DNA of 64,000 nucleotides from Chitinophaga sp. H8. GTDB taxonomy: Bacteria; Bacteroidota; Bacteroidia; Chitinophagales; Chitinophagaceae. Both the position numbers and the translations under genes were made by a program. Position 1 is the first letter of the stretch. Every line of letters starts with the position of its first letter. Positions 1-8,928 of this stretch are shown piece after piece. The notes beneath the pieces were generated by a model. That model did not search any database, was not told the origin of the DNA, and saw nothing but the letters and a program-made list of their open reading frames with translations. The DNA is taken from the NCBI RefSeq assembly GCF_040567655.1, contig NZ_JBEXAC010000002.1, forward strand, positions 186,001-250,000, read 5' to 3'.

Positions 1-93
1 CGGCAGGCTCACCTCCCTTTCATACAGCTTCAGGTAATTCCTGAAAGCAGGATTAAGGGGGAAGAAGATTTTTTTCCGTGAAATGCTTTGCAT
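1..93 (-). CDS. N-terminal fragment of an unknown protein
   Basis: An open frame on the minus strand starts with ATG at 93 and runs off the window edge, giving 31 residues beginning MQSISRKKIFFPLNPAF. An in-frame stop lies about 30 bases upstream and there is no other ATG between, so this ATG is the only likely start. The fragment has no signal peptide and is too short to assign to a family. It follows maeB on the same strand after a strong terminator, so it is probably a separate transcription unit. Confidence 0.5.
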   Translation of the reverse strand, partial: MQSISRKKIFFPLNPAFRNYLKLYEREVSLP

Positions 94-187
94 GTGCTGA
101 TGACTACTGACGCAAGTTGCTGGTTAAATAATGAAAGTAAAATTATAGCACTTTATTGTATTGTGGATGATTTGCGAAAAAGTCTTA

Positions 188-224
188 CAAAAAAGGAGGC
201 CTCCTTTCAGAGCCTCCCCTTTTT
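188..224 (-). terminator. Rho-independent terminator after maeB
   Basis: A GGAGGC / GCCTCC stem is flanked by an A-run on one side and T-run on the other. Read on the minus strand it ends in CCTCCTTTTTT about 45 bases after the maeB stop. The flanking runs would also let it work in the other direction. Confidence 0.8.
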
Positions 225-267
225 CAATCAGCTATTTCATCATCTGCTAAAAATGTATAGCGTCTGG

Positions 268-2571
268 TTATCTTTTCTTCTTAGGTGTTGTTATTTCCTT
301 ACAGCATTTTACCTGTGCATCTACTACTGCAATGTTTACCATGTTTACAATCTGCCTAACGGTACTGCCTAACTGCAGGATATGTACCGGTTTTTTCATC
401 CCCAGCAGGATAGGTCCGATGGAATCAAATCCTGCCACTTCCTGCAGCAGGTTATATGCCACATTACCCGCTGCCAAGTTAGGGAAGATCAGGGTATTTA
501 CCTCTCCTTCTATCAGCTCACTGAAAGGGTAATTATCTTTCAGGATTTCTTTATTAAAGGCCATCGCTGCCTGTATTTCCCCATCTACCACCAGGGTAGG
601 ATCTTTTTGTTTCACGATTTCGCGGGCCTTGCTTACCAGCTGTGCCTCCGGTGTAGGGCTGGAGCCATAGTTGGAGTAAGATACCATGGCTATGCGCGGG
701 GTGATATTGAAGGTCTTTACTTCTTTGGCTACCATCAGGGTAATATCGGCCAGTTCTTCTGCGGTAGGATTAAAGTTGACCGTAGTATCTGCCAGGAATA
801 ACGGTCCGCGTTTGGTATTGATGATATACATCCCTGCCACACGTTTGGCCCCTGCCTCCATGCCTATTACCTGCAGTGCCGGGCGGATTGTATCCGGGTA
901 TTTACGGGTAAGGCCGGAAATCAGTGCATCCGCCTCTCCGGTTTCTACCATCATACAACCGAAGTAGTTACGTTCCCGCATTACCTTTTTGGCTTCATAG
1001 AGATTAAAGCCCTTACGCTGCCGTTTCGCAAAGAAAAGCTCTCCGTACTCATGGCGCTTTTCATGCATGCTGTCGGCTTTTGGATCAATGATTACGGTAT
1101 CATCCAGCTCAATCGCATTTTCTGCGGCCAGGCGGCGTATACGTGATTCACTGCCCAATAATATCGGAATGGCAATCCCTTCATCCCTTACCACGATAGC
1201 TGCTTTCAGCACTTTCAGGTTATCAGCTTCCGCAAATACCACCTTACGCGGATCTTTACGGGCTTTGGAACCAATCACGCGGAACAGGTGATTATCCAGT
1301 CCCAGGCGGCCATTCAACTGTTCAATATAAGCATCCCAGTCGGTGATAGGCTTTTGTGCCACACCACTTTCCATAGCTGCTTTTGCAACCGCAGGCGCTA
1401 CCGTGCTCAGCAAACGCGGGTCCAGCGGCTTGGGAATAATATAGGTAGGGCTGAAATAAATGCTTCTTTCGTTATAGGCCATGTTCACAATATCCGGAAC
1501 AGACGACTTGGCCAGGTCGGCCAGGGCTCTTACTGCAGCCAGTTTCATCGCTTCATTGATCTGCGTAGCTCTTACATCCAGCGCACCACGGAAGATATAG
1601 GGGAATCCCAATACGTTATTTACCTGGTTAGGATAATCAGAGCGGCCTGTAGCCATGATTACATCCGGCCGGGCAGCAATGGCAGTTTCGTAGGCAATTT
1701 CAGGATCAGGATTGGCCATCGCAAAAACAATCGGCTGCTTAGCCATGCTCTTGATCATTTCCGGTGTTACTACATTGCCCACAGACAGGCCCAGGAACAC
1801 ATCCGCACCTTTCATAGCCGCTGCCAGATCGGTTACTTTCGATGTGGTAGCAAACTGCATATGCATATCCGTCAGGTCTGTGCGCGACTTATTCAGCACA
1901 CCGTTTTTATCAAACAGGATAAAGTTTTCCGGTTTGGCGCCCAATGCTACATACAGCTTTACACAAGCCATGGCGGCAGCACCAGCGCCATTTACCACCA
2001 GCTTTACCTTTTCTATCTTCTTTTTTACCAGCTCCAGGGCATTCAGCAGGGCCGCTCCGGAAATAATGGCGGTACCGTGCTGGTCGTCATGCATCACCGG
2101 GATCTTCAGCTCCTTTTTAAGCCGTTCTTCAATTTCAAAGCACTCCGGACTTTTAATATCTTCCAGGTTGATCCCTCCGAAAGTAGGTTCCAGCGCTTTC
2201 ACCGCACTCACAAATCCGTCTACATCTTTTGTGTTCAGCTCTATATCAAACACATCGATGTCTGCAAATATTTTGAATAATACGGCCTTGCCTTCCATTA
2301 CCGGCTTACCGGCTTCGGGGCCAATATCGCCCAAACCCAGTACGGCAGTACCGTTGCTGATTACACCTACCAGATTACCTTTGGCAGTGTACCTGTATAC
2401 ATTTTCTACATCATTAAAAATTTCTTTACAGGGCTCTGCTACTCCGGGAGAGTAGGCTAGTGAGAGATCCCATTGTGTTTTGGTGTTTTTGGTAGGTATA
2501 ACTTCTATCTTACCCGGCCTGCCCATCTCATGATAGTCCAAAGCATCCTGCTTATTCAGTTTTCTTGCCAT
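268..2571 (-). CDS. maeB: NADP-dependent malic enzyme fused to phosphotransacetylase-like domain
   Basis: MaeB-type enzymes decarboxylate malate to pyruvate with reduction of NADP+ in the cytoplasm. The N-terminal half carries malic-enzyme motifs: YSPGVAEPC near residue 50, VLGLGDIGPEAG near 85, MHDDQHGTA near 165 and the nucleotide-binding NGAGAAA near 200. The C-terminal half (from about 440) resembles phosphate acetyl/butyryltransferase; in MaeB this domain is regarded as regulatory rather than catalytic. Length (767 residues) fits the fused family. An ATG seven codons upstream (2592) is possible, but MARKLNKQDAL matches the usual start. It is a single-gene unit with its own terminator and diverges from the DUF4293 gene. 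Confidence 0.95.
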   Translation of the reverse strand: MARKLNKQDALDYHEMGRPGKIEVIPTKNTKTQWDLSLAYSPGVAEPCKEIFNDVENVYRYTAKGNLVGVISNGTAVLGLGDIGPEAGKPVMEGKAVLFKIFADIDVFDIELNTKDVDGFVSAVKALEPTFGGINLEDIKSPECFEIEERLKKELKIPVMHDDQHGTAIISGAALLNALELVKKKIEKVKLVVNGAGAAAMACVKLYVALGAKPENFILFDKNGVLNKSRTDLTDMHMQFATTSKVTDLAAAMKGADVFLGLSVGNVVTPEMIKSMAKQPIVFAMANPDPEIAYETAIAARPDVIMATGRSDYPNQVNNVLGFPYIFRGALDVRATQINEAMKLAAVRALADLAKSSVPDIVNMAYNERSIYFSPTYIIPKPLDPRLLSTVAPAVAKAAMESGVAQKPITDWDAYIEQLNGRLGLDNHLFRVIGSKARKDPRKVVFAEADNLKVLKAAIVVRDEGIAIPILLGSESRIRRLAAENAIELDDTVIIDPKADSMHEKRHEYGELFFAKRQRKGFNLYEAKKVMRERNYFGCMMVETGEADALISGLTRKYPDTIRPALQVIGMEAGAKRVAGMYIINTKRGPLFLADTTVNFNPTAEELADITLMVAKEVKTFNITPRIAMVSYSNYGSSPTPEAQLVSKAREIVKQKDPTLVVDGEIQAAMAFNKEILKDNYPFSELIEGEVNTLIFPNLAAGNVAYNLLQEVAGFDSIGPILLGMKKPVHILQLGSTVRQIVNMVNIAVVDAQVKCCKEITTPKKKR

Positions 2572-2686
2572 ATAAAGATTGTTATTGGGCATGCAATATA
2601 CGAACTATCAAAGGAACGCTTATAGCACGAAAGCGTGGGTTCACAAATATTGCTTACTTTTATGGCGTTAAACATTTGGAATTAAC

Positions 2687-3127
2687 ATGATACAACGTAT
2701 CCAAAGTCTTTATTTACTATTGGCAGCAGCTGCCGGTACTGCTACCTGGTTTTTCAATTTATGGAAAGCGACCCTCAATAATGGTACTATTACCTACTTC
2801 AATGCGCAGTCCAGCTACCTCGTATTTGTAGTATATATGATCATTGTAGCACTGGCTGTTACCTGTATCTTTTTATACAAAAACCGTAAGTTGCAATTCC
2901 GCCTTACTGTAGTGAACCTCCTGTTTGCCATTGCAGCTACTGCCCTGCAATACCTGAAAGTTCAGGACAATGCCAATGACCTGGTTACGAAAGGATTTAC
3001 CATCAGCTCCGCTACTTATCTTCCGGCGGCGTTCCTACCCATATTAATCCTCATTTTCCTGTTCCTGGCTGCCAGAGGCATTTATAAAGATGAAAGGCTG
3101 ATTAAGTCCCTCGATAGGCTGAGATAA
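2687..3127 (+). CDS. DUF4293 family four-helix membrane protein
   Basis: This 146-residue protein starts MIQRIQSLYLLLAAAAG, the typical opening of the Bacteroidota DUF4293 family. It has four hydrophobic stretches (about residues 7-25, 46-65, 74-92 and 110-130), so it should span the inner membrane four times, and ends with a short basic tail. The family has no established function. It is divergent from maeB (about 115 bases between starts) and convergent with uvrA. Confidence 0.85.
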   Translation: MIQRIQSLYLLLAAAAGTATWFFNLWKATLNNGTITYFNAQSSYLVFVVYMIIVALAVTCIFLYKNRKLQFRLTVVNLLFAIAATALQYLKVQDNANDLVTKGFTISSATYLPAAFLPILILIFLFLAARGIYKDERLIKSLDRLR

Positions 3128-3571
3128 AGAGCTGTTAGCTTTTTATAGCATTGAGCTATTAGCCTTTAGCTATTAGCTCAATGCAGCGGATGAAAGCTGT
3201 TAGCTTTTAGTAGTTAGCTTTTAGCTCAATGCAGCGGATGGTTCAATGATAGTTATATCCTAATGATCTGTTGCCTGTGTGGTAATTTTGCCCCACAGGA
3301 TAGTTTTGTTAAACCCATTTCATAGCCTTTTATGCTCTATTCATACTCTATCTATGCTTTAACTATGCTTTAACCATGCTTTAACTATGCTTTAACTATG
3401 CTTCAAGCATAGGTGACTCGTCCTAAAATAGGTTTACACCCATGCCTTCACTTGAGAAAACTTTACATGTAAGGTAACAGATGGCTTTTAAAAGAGGGCA
3501 AAATGCATGGATTCGCTGCATTTAAGCTAATAGCTAAAGGCTAACAGCTAAAAGCTTTCTTCCGCTAAAAG
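3128..3571. repeat. Intergenic block with facing TTAGC/GCTAA repeats
   Basis: This 444-base gap between convergent DUF4293 and uvrA has no convincing reading frame. Its left side (3131-3242) is a chain of TTAGC-type words followed twice by an ATGCAGCGGATG module. Its right side (about 3505-3572) carries the same material in reverse orientation: TTCGCTGCATTTAAGC, then GCTAATAGC, GCTAACAGC and GCTAAAAGC. The two sides could pair as a long imperfect hairpin. Between them lies an 11-bp tandem repeat. Related blocks occur near 36.1, 45.6, 46.3 and 54.0 kb. Confidence 0.75.
3352..3406. repeat. 11-bp tandem repeat, five units
   Basis: Five consecutive copies of CTATGCTTTAA can be read at 3352, 3363, 3374, 3385 and 3396. 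The third has one change (CC for CT) and the fifth one change (TTCAA). The last unit is followed by GCATAG, which can pair back to CTATGC. Degenerate units extend to the left from about 3320. Confidence 0.85.
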
Positions 3572-6388
3572 CTATAAAAATTTGCCCGTATAGCTCTCCT
3601 TCACATTTTTCAGTCCTTCGGGAACGCCGGCATACAGCAGGGTACCACCGCCGGCACCACCTTCTGGTCCCAGGTCAATGACCCAGTCGGCGCTACGGAT
3701 TACGTCCAGGTTATGCTCAATGACGATCACAGAGTGCCCCTGGTCTATCAATGCATTAAAAGAAGCCAGTAGTTTCTTGATATCATGAAAATGCAGCCCG
3801 GTGGTAGGCTCATCAAAAATAAACAGGATATGCCCCTGCGCCTTCCCTTTGCCAAGGAAGGAAGCCAGTTTTACACGTTGTGCTTCCCCGCCACTCAGGG
3901 TATCACTGCTTTGTCCAAGCTTCACATATCCCAGGCCCACGTCGCTCAGGGGGCGTATTTTATTGCATACATCTTTTTCCTCCTTAAAAAACTCAAGGGA
4001 TTCATCCACACTCATTTCCAGCACATCAAAAATGCTTTTCCCCTTGTAATGCACTTCCAGCACTTCTTCCTTAAAGCGTTTGCCTCCACAGCTTTCACAA
4101 ACCAGGTGTACATCGGCCAGGAACTGCATTTCCACAATCACTTCCCCTTCTCCTTTGCAGGCGTCACAACGGCCGCCATCCACGTTAAAGGAAAAATGCT
4201 TGGGCTGGAATCCCCGCATTTTGCTCAGTGGCTGTTTGGAATACAGGTCACGGATTTCATCATATGCCTTGATGTAGGTGACCGGATTGGAGCGGGAAGA
4301 TTTACCGATCGGGTTCTGATCTACCATTTCTATCTGGGTAACGCTGTCCATGTCTCCTTTCATAGACCGGTGCTGCCCTACCCTGTCGGCAAACTCGCCT
4401 TTCAGCTTCATCAGCGCCGGGTAAAGTATTTGTTTTACCAGGGTAGTTTTTCCGGAACCACTCACCCCGCTCACTACGCAGAGCAGATTAAGCGGAAAAT
4501 CCACGTCTACATTCTTCAGATTATGCTGACGGCAACCTTCCAGGGTAATAGACTTTTTCTTTTTGCGGGTTTTGGCAGGCGGCTCAATAAACATGGCCCC
4601 GCTCAGGTATTTGCCTGTCAGGCTTTTACTGTCTATCAGAATCTGGTCGTAAGTACCCGCAAAGGTTACCTCTCCTCCCAGGTGACTGGCCAGTGGTCCC
4701 ATATCGATAATGAAATCGGCCTCCTGCATCATCTGTTCATCATGCTCTACCACCACCACCGTATTGCCCAGGTTACGCAGGTCTTTTAACACCTGGATCA
4801 ACCGGTGGGTATCGCGGGCGTGCAGTCCTATACTGGGTTCATCCAGGATATACAGTGAGTTGGTCAGGTTACTGCCCAGGGTACGGGTCAGCTGGATACG
4901 CTGGCTTTCCCCACCACTCAGGGTATTGGCCACCCTGTTGAGGGTAAGGTACCCTAGCCCTACATCCAGCAATGTTTTCAGGCGATGATTGATCTCTATT
5001 AAAATACGTTTGGCTACCTGCTGGTCGTATTCATTCAGCTGCAGGTTGGCAAACCAGGTTTGCAGGTCCTGTACCGGCAAGTCTACCAGCTGGGCAATAT
5101 TACGATCTGCTACTTTTATGTAAAGCGCTTCCTTACGCAGGCGGCCGCCTCCGCAATCCGGACACACGGTACGTCCACGATAGCGGGCCTGTAATACCCG
5201 GTATTGCACCTTATACAGGTTTTGCTCTACCATTTTAAAGAACTCGTTCAGTCCGTAGAAATGCTCGTTGCCCGTCCACAGCACTTTGTACTGCTCCTCT
5301 GTAAGTTCAGACACCGGCTTATGGACAGGGAAACCAAACTTACGGGCAGCTTTTATCAATGCTTCTTTATACTCGCCCATCTTTTCCCCCCGCCAGGCAG
5401 CAATCGCGCCTTCAAAAACGCTGAGGCGCTTATCCGGTATCACCAGGTCGGCATCAATGCCCAGTACCTGACCAAAACCTTCGCATGTAGGACAGGCCCC
5501 AAAAGGATTATTAAAAGAGAACAGGTTAGGTACCGGCTCTTCAAAAGTAAGTCCGTCCAGCTCAAACCGGTTGGCAAAATGCACCAGCTCTTTCCCGTCT
5601 ATTTCGAGGTAACAATCGCCCTCACTTTCATAAAAGGCGGTTTGCACACTATCCGCTATCCGGTGTTTGTCTTCTTCATCAAAATCTTTCACCACCAACC
5701 GGTCTATCAGCACATAAGTGGTTTCAGGCAGCGCCGGCTTTTTTTCTTCCAGCAGCTCCTCTATACGTAATAAGCTCCCCCCGCTTTTACCGGTGGCATA
5801 CAACCGGGAGAACCCTTTCTGCAATAATATGTTCAGCTCTTCTTTTGCATCCCGCTTGGCATGCTTACGGAAAGGTACGAGCAACTGTACCTTGGCGCCG
5901 GTGGTCAATGCACAGATATAATCCACCACATCACTTACCTCCTGTTTTTTGACCAGCCCACCTGATATAGGGGAATAAGTTTTGCCAATCCGGCCATACA
6001 ACAGCCGGAGATAATCATAGATCTCTGTCATAGACCCTACGGTAGAGCGGGGTGTACGGGTGATTACCTTTTGCTCAATAGCAATGGCGGGGCAAATACC
6101 TTTGATGTAATCCACATCCGGCTTGTTCATCCGCATCAGAAACTGACGGGCATAGGAGCTGAGACTTTCCGCATAGCGGCGCTGCCCTTCTGCATACAAG
6201 GTATCCATGGTAAGGGATGATTTCCCTGACCCTGACACACCAGTAACAACTACCAGTTTACTGCGCGGGATGCCTACACTTACATTCTTGAGATTGTGTA
6301 CCCTGGCGCCTTTTATATATATCTGATCCTGGGGGCTAACTGCCTGCTGATCAATGACGGTTTCCTGCTTTTTTACTTTTGTTCCCAT
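3572..6388 (-). CDS. uvrA: Excinuclease ABC subunit A (UvrA)
   Basis: UvrA is the damage-sensing ATPase of nucleotide excision repair; it loads UvrB at lesions. Both ABC ATPase modules are complete: Walker [11 protein letters not shown] near the N-terminus and [10 protein letters not shown] in the second half, with signatures LSGGESQR and LSGGEAQR. Zinc-binding pairs CPTC, CPDC and CDAC/CESC are intact. Length (938 residues) is normal. An ATG 12 codons upstream exists at 6424, but a perfect -7 element lies between the two ATGs (6397-6404), which favours the start at 6388. It is monocistronic here, and its 3' end faces the repeat block. Confidence 0.96.
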   Translation of the reverse strand: MGTKVKKQETVIDQQAVSPQDQIYIKGARVHNLKNVSVGIPRSKLVVVTGVSGSGKSSLTMDTLYAEGQRRYAESLSSYARQFLMRMNKPDVDYIKGICPAIAIEQKVITRTPRSTVGSMTEIYDYLRLLYGRIGKTYSPISGGLVKKQEVSDVVDYICALTTGAKVQLLVPFRKHAKRDAKEELNILLQKGFSRLYATGKSGGSLLRIEELLEEKKPALPETTYVLIDRLVVKDFDEEDKHRIADSVQTAFYESEGDCYLEIDGKELVHFANRFELDGLTFEEPVPNLFSFNNPFGACPTCEGFGQVLGIDADLVIPDKRLSVFEGAIAAWRGEKMGEYKEALIKAARKFGFPVHKPVSELTEEQYKVLWTGNEHFYGLNEFFKMVEQNLYKVQYRVLQARYRGRTVCPDCGGGRLRKEALYIKVADRNIAQLVDLPVQDLQTWFANLQLNEYDQQVAKRILIEINHRLKTLLDVGLGYLTLNRVANTLSGGESQRIQLTRTLGSNLTNSLYILDEPSIGLHARDTHRLIQVLKDLRNLGNTVVVVEHDEQMMQEADFIIDMGPLASHLGGEVTFAGTYDQILIDSKSLTGKYLSGAMFIEPPAKTRKKKKSITLEGCRQHNLKNVDVDFPLNLLCVVSGVSGSGKTTLVKQILYPALMKLKGEFADRVGQHRSMKGDMDSVTQIEMVDQNPIGKSSRSNPVTYIKAYDEIRDLYSKQPLSKMRGFQPKHFSFNVDGGRCDACKGEGEVIVEMQFLADVHLVCESCGGKRFKEEVLEVHYKGKSIFDVLEMSVDESLEFFKEEKDVCNKIRPLSDVGLGYVKLGQSSDTLSGGEAQRVKLASFLGKGKAQGHILFIFDEPTTGLHFHDIKKLLASFNALIDQGHSVIVIEHNLDVIRSADWVIDLGPEGGAGGGTLLYAGVPEGLKNVKESYTGKFL

Positions 6389-6396
6389 TACAGGAA

Positions 6397-6404
6397 CAAA
6401 TTTA
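6397..6404 (-). promoter_or_regulatory. Candidate -7 promoter element for uvrA
   Basis: On the minus strand the sequence reads TAAATTTG, an exact match to the Bacteroidota TAnnTTTG element, eight bases before the ATG at 6388. I see no clear TTG at the -33 position. It predicts a leader of only a few bases. Confidence 0.45.
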
Positions 6405-6629
6405 GCTAAAAGTTGGGAGTACATCCATCACTGTTTATAACCTTTATTCCCTCCTTTTTTGAACGGAATATCAGTCAATAATACTTTCATGACCAGGTGC
6501 TTGGACAGCACAAAAAAAATTAAATCTAATTATATCCTTATCTCTACCGGTTATCAGCCCTAAGCTGCCAACTACCATTTACCGCCTGCCTGGCACTATG
6601 AACCTTCCATCAATTTTCATTGGGAGGTC

Positions 6630-6659
6630 TTGTTTTTCTGAACTATTCAATTATATTTG
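6630..6659 (+). promoter_or_regulatory. Promoter for the ECF sigma gene
   Basis: TTG (6630-6632), 19 bases, then TATATTTG (6652-6659) is a full match to the Bacteroidota housekeeping promoter pattern. Transcription would begin near 6664, leaving an unusually long leader of about 150 bases. The rest of the 6405-6812 gap shows no gene. Confidence 0.65.
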
Positions 6660-6812
6660 CAATGGACCAGATCTATACCTTGGAACATTCATATCATCTT
6701 TAACTAAAAAACGGCTCATTATAGCATAAACTTTACCTACAAACAACCTACTGACGTTAAAGTCCGTATATACAATTTACAAACCCGTCTATTGTGGAAG
6801 TTTATGCAAATA

Positions 6813-7385
6813 ATGTACAAATTGAGCGATGAGCAGTTGATCAACCTTTTTAAGAAAGGACACACTTCAGCACTGGAAGAATTAGTTCACCGGCATAAGG
6901 ACAAATTATTCACGTCCATTATATTGTTGGTGAAAGACCCTTTCCTGGCAGAAGATATTTTTCAGGACACTTTTATTAAAATAATAGATACCATACGGGC
7001 AGAGCGCTATACCGAAAAGGGTAAATTCCTTCCCTGGGCCATACGCATCGCCCACAACCTGTGCGTAGATCATTTCCGTAAAGTAAAACGTACGCCAATG
7101 ATCAAGACGAGTGATGACCAGGACATTTTTAATGTGCTGGGCTTCAGCGACAGTTGTGCAGAAGAAAAAATGATTACCCGTCAAAGCCATGACCGCGTTC
7201 GTAAAATGCTGGATATGCTCCCCGAAGAACAACGGGAAGTAATTATTCTAAGACATTATGCGGAATTGAGCTTTAAAGAAATTGCTGATCTCACCCAGGT
7301 GAGTATCAACACCGCATTAGGCCGTATGAGATATGGCCTGATCAATCTCCGCAAAATGATGACGGAGAAGCAGATTTGTCTATAG
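6813..7385 (+). CDS. ECF-type RNA polymerase sigma-70 factor
   Basis: This 190-residue protein has sigma region 2 (DPFLAEDIFQDTFIKII, then FLPWAIRIAHNLCVDHFRK) and region 4 (LPEEQREVIILRHYAELSFKEIADLTQVS...), the two-domain form of extracytoplasmic-function sigma factors. It should direct RNA polymerase to a specific promoter set. The ATG at 6813 gives the natural start MYKLSDEQL; an ATG at 6804 is also possible. No anti-sigma gene follows it, unlike the second ECF gene at 61.8 kb, so its control and target genes are unknown. A terminator closes the gene. Confidence 0.9.
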   Translation: MYKLSDEQLINLFKKGHTSALEELVHRHKDKLFTSIILLVKDPFLAEDIFQDTFIKIIDTIRAERYTEKGKFLPWAIRIAHNLCVDHFRKVKRTPMIKTSDDQDIFNVLGFSDSCAEEKMITRQSHDRVRKMLDMLPEEQREVIILRHYAELSFKEIADLTQVSINTALGRMRYGLINLRKMMTEKQICL

Positions 7386-7409
7386 AACCCTTTTTTTGCT
7401 TGCCATAGA

Positions 7410-7447
7410 CGGGCGGCCAGATGTAATGTCTGACCGCTCGTTTTTTT
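7410..7447 (+). terminator. Terminator after the ECF sigma gene
   Basis: GGGCGGCCAGA and TCTGACCGCTC pair with one mismatch around a short loop, followed by seven T residues. It separates the sigma gene from the metal cluster. Confidence 0.75.
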
Positions 7448-7467
7448 GTGCGCCATGACAAATATCA

Positions 7468-7498
7468 TTGGCCTGCAATTTTCAGCAGCTTAGTTTTG
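7468..7498 (+). promoter_or_regulatory. Promoter of the metal-handling cluster
   Basis: TTG at 7468-7470, 20 bases, then TAGTTTTG at 7491-7498 gives an exact TTG-N20-TAnnTTTG promoter. The transcript would start near 7503, about 20 bases before the first gene. Confidence 0.65.
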
Positions 7499-7523
7499 CA
7501 CTATCACTAATGCATACTTACCC

Positions 7524-7892
7524 TTGCTGAAAAAAATCACATCCTTTATCTTACTGCTGGCGCTGGTTTTCCAGTGCTTCCTGCAATTAGGGGTGCTGGC
7601 TTATTATAATTTCAACAAGGCATATATTACCAATACTTTTTGCGTAAACAAGGATAAACCCCAGCTACATTGCGACGGACAATGTTATCTGCAAAAACAA
7701 TTGCAGAAAACCGGTGCCAACCACCCTCCCCATGATACCCTTGCTGTTATAGAAATACCTGCTTTCCTCGTAACAACTACACCGGTCTTAACACCCAGCC
7801 ATCAGCTGTTACAGGTATACGTCCTGCCACTGCAACCGGTAAGATCCCTCTTTAATCCCGGCGCTCCTTTTCATCCGCCCGAAGTAGCCTGA
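7524..7892 (+). CDS. Small secreted or membrane protein with a Cys motif, first gene of the metal cluster
   Basis: This 122-residue protein has a hydrophobic N-terminus (residues 4-27) and then the motif C40-x9-C50-x3-C54 in FCVNKDKP...HCDGQC. A similar Cys pattern is found in small Bacteroidota proteins encoded next to metal-related TonB receptors (recalled, not searched). The start codon must be TTG at 7524: there is no in-frame ATG, and the ATG at 7510 stops after six codons. The promoter spacing agrees. Function is not known; the position before a metal-type lipoprotein and receptor suggests a role in copper handling. Confidence 0.7.
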   Translation: MLKKITSFILLLALVFQCFLQLGVLAYYNFNKAYITNTFCVNKDKPQLHCDGQCYLQKQLQKTGANHPPHDTLAVIEIPAFLVTTTPVLTPSHQLLQVYVLPLQPVRSLFNPGAPFHPPEVA

Positions 7893-8005
7893 TCACATCG
7901 CTTCACATAACTGCACTATATGCTTTGTCATAGCATGTAACAGGCATTGTTATGCCTATGCAGCAAGGTTCTTACAACTGATCATTATTTACAAATTATT
8001 AATTT

Positions 8006-8845
8006 ATGTTATCATCATACCTCCGCTCCATCCTTTCCATTTTTGCTGCCAGCCTTTTATGGATGGCCTGCTCAAAAGACAATAACACCACTCCTGTATT
8101 GCCCGATCCCTTAAAAGACCAACAGCTGATCGCGAGCGGCTACGCTATCGGCGCCGCTACTAAGGTAGAAGTATGGGCAGCACAATTACCCACTACCGGC
8201 TACAATCCACTTACGGTAGTGCTGTATGATTCTGTAAGCCAGCAAAAAACAACTAACGCCGTTGTGCAGCTCAATCCCCTGATGGACATGAAGATGAACG
8301 GGATGACACACCAGCATGCTGCACCTAAAGAGGATCCGCAAATAGCCGCCAGCGGACTATTGGAAGGTGCTGTCGTATTTACGATGCCTACCAGCGAAAC
8401 CGGTACCTGGCAACTGGCAATAGCTGTTGATAACAAACAAAATCAACACAGCGGCACCGCATTACTACCCGTTACAGTTAAACAAAATCCGGAAAATAAT
8501 GTAAAAGTGATCACCACCACTACTGATAAAACAACACTGATCATTACCTGGATCATGCCACCCAAATTAGTGGTGGGAGCCAATGATTTTATTTGTACGG
8601 TGCATCGTAAACAGGATGGGATGCATTTCCCTGCCGACTCTTCCTACAAATTAACGATCACCCCGGAGATGCCTTCCATGGGACATGGCTCTCCTAACAA
8701 TATCGACCCGGTACATACCGGCAAAGGACATTATAAGGGTCAGGTAAATTTTACGATGACCGGTTTATGGCGTATTAATATGAGCCTTTTTAAAGAAGGC
8801 GCACCGGTTACCACCGGACTGTTTTTTGAAACCACCCTGCCATAA
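8006..8845 (+). CDS. YtkA/FixH-like lipoprotein, probable metal handling
   Basis: A 279-residue lipoprotein: the signal peptide ends at the lipobox LWMAC with the lipidated Cys at residue 22. The protein looks like two immunoglobulin-like halves. The first contains a Met/His-rich loop (MDMKMNGMTHQH) and the second has the YtkA-like pattern MPSMGHG...HYKGQVNFTMTGLWRI. Such domains occur in copper and cytochrome-oxidase assembly proteins, and Met/His clusters favour copper(I) binding. It lies between the Cys-motif protein and the TonB receptor on the same strand, with gaps of 113 and 83 bases, so one operon is likely. The metal is inferred. Confidence 0.75.
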   Translation: MLSSYLRSILSIFAASLLWMACSKDNNTTPVLPDPLKDQQLIASGYAIGAATKVEVWAAQLPTTGYNPLTVVLYDSVSQQKTTNAVVQLNPLMDMKMNGMTHQHAAPKEDPQIAASGLLEGAVVFTMPTSETGTWQLAIAVDNKQNQHSGTALLPVTVKQNPENNVKVITTTTDKTTLIITWIMPPKLVVGANDFICTVHRKQDGMHFPADSSYKLTITPEMPSMGHGSPNNIDPVHTGKGHYKGQVNFTMTGLWRINMSLFKEGAPVTTGLFFETTLP

Positions 8846-8928
8846 ACAGCAGTCCGGCAGGGCAAATCAAAGGCAAGCAAAAAAAATGCCCTGCCGGTAT
8901 TTCTTTCTACCCTTAATCTATTGAAGCA

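Noticed and set aside
1288..2280. Long plus-strand frame of 330 residues opposite maeB
   Set aside because: It is the antisense shadow of a well-conserved enzyme and its protein resembles nothing known.
3352..3406. CRISPR-like array
   Set aside because: The units are contiguous 11-bp repeats with no spacers, and there are no cas genes.
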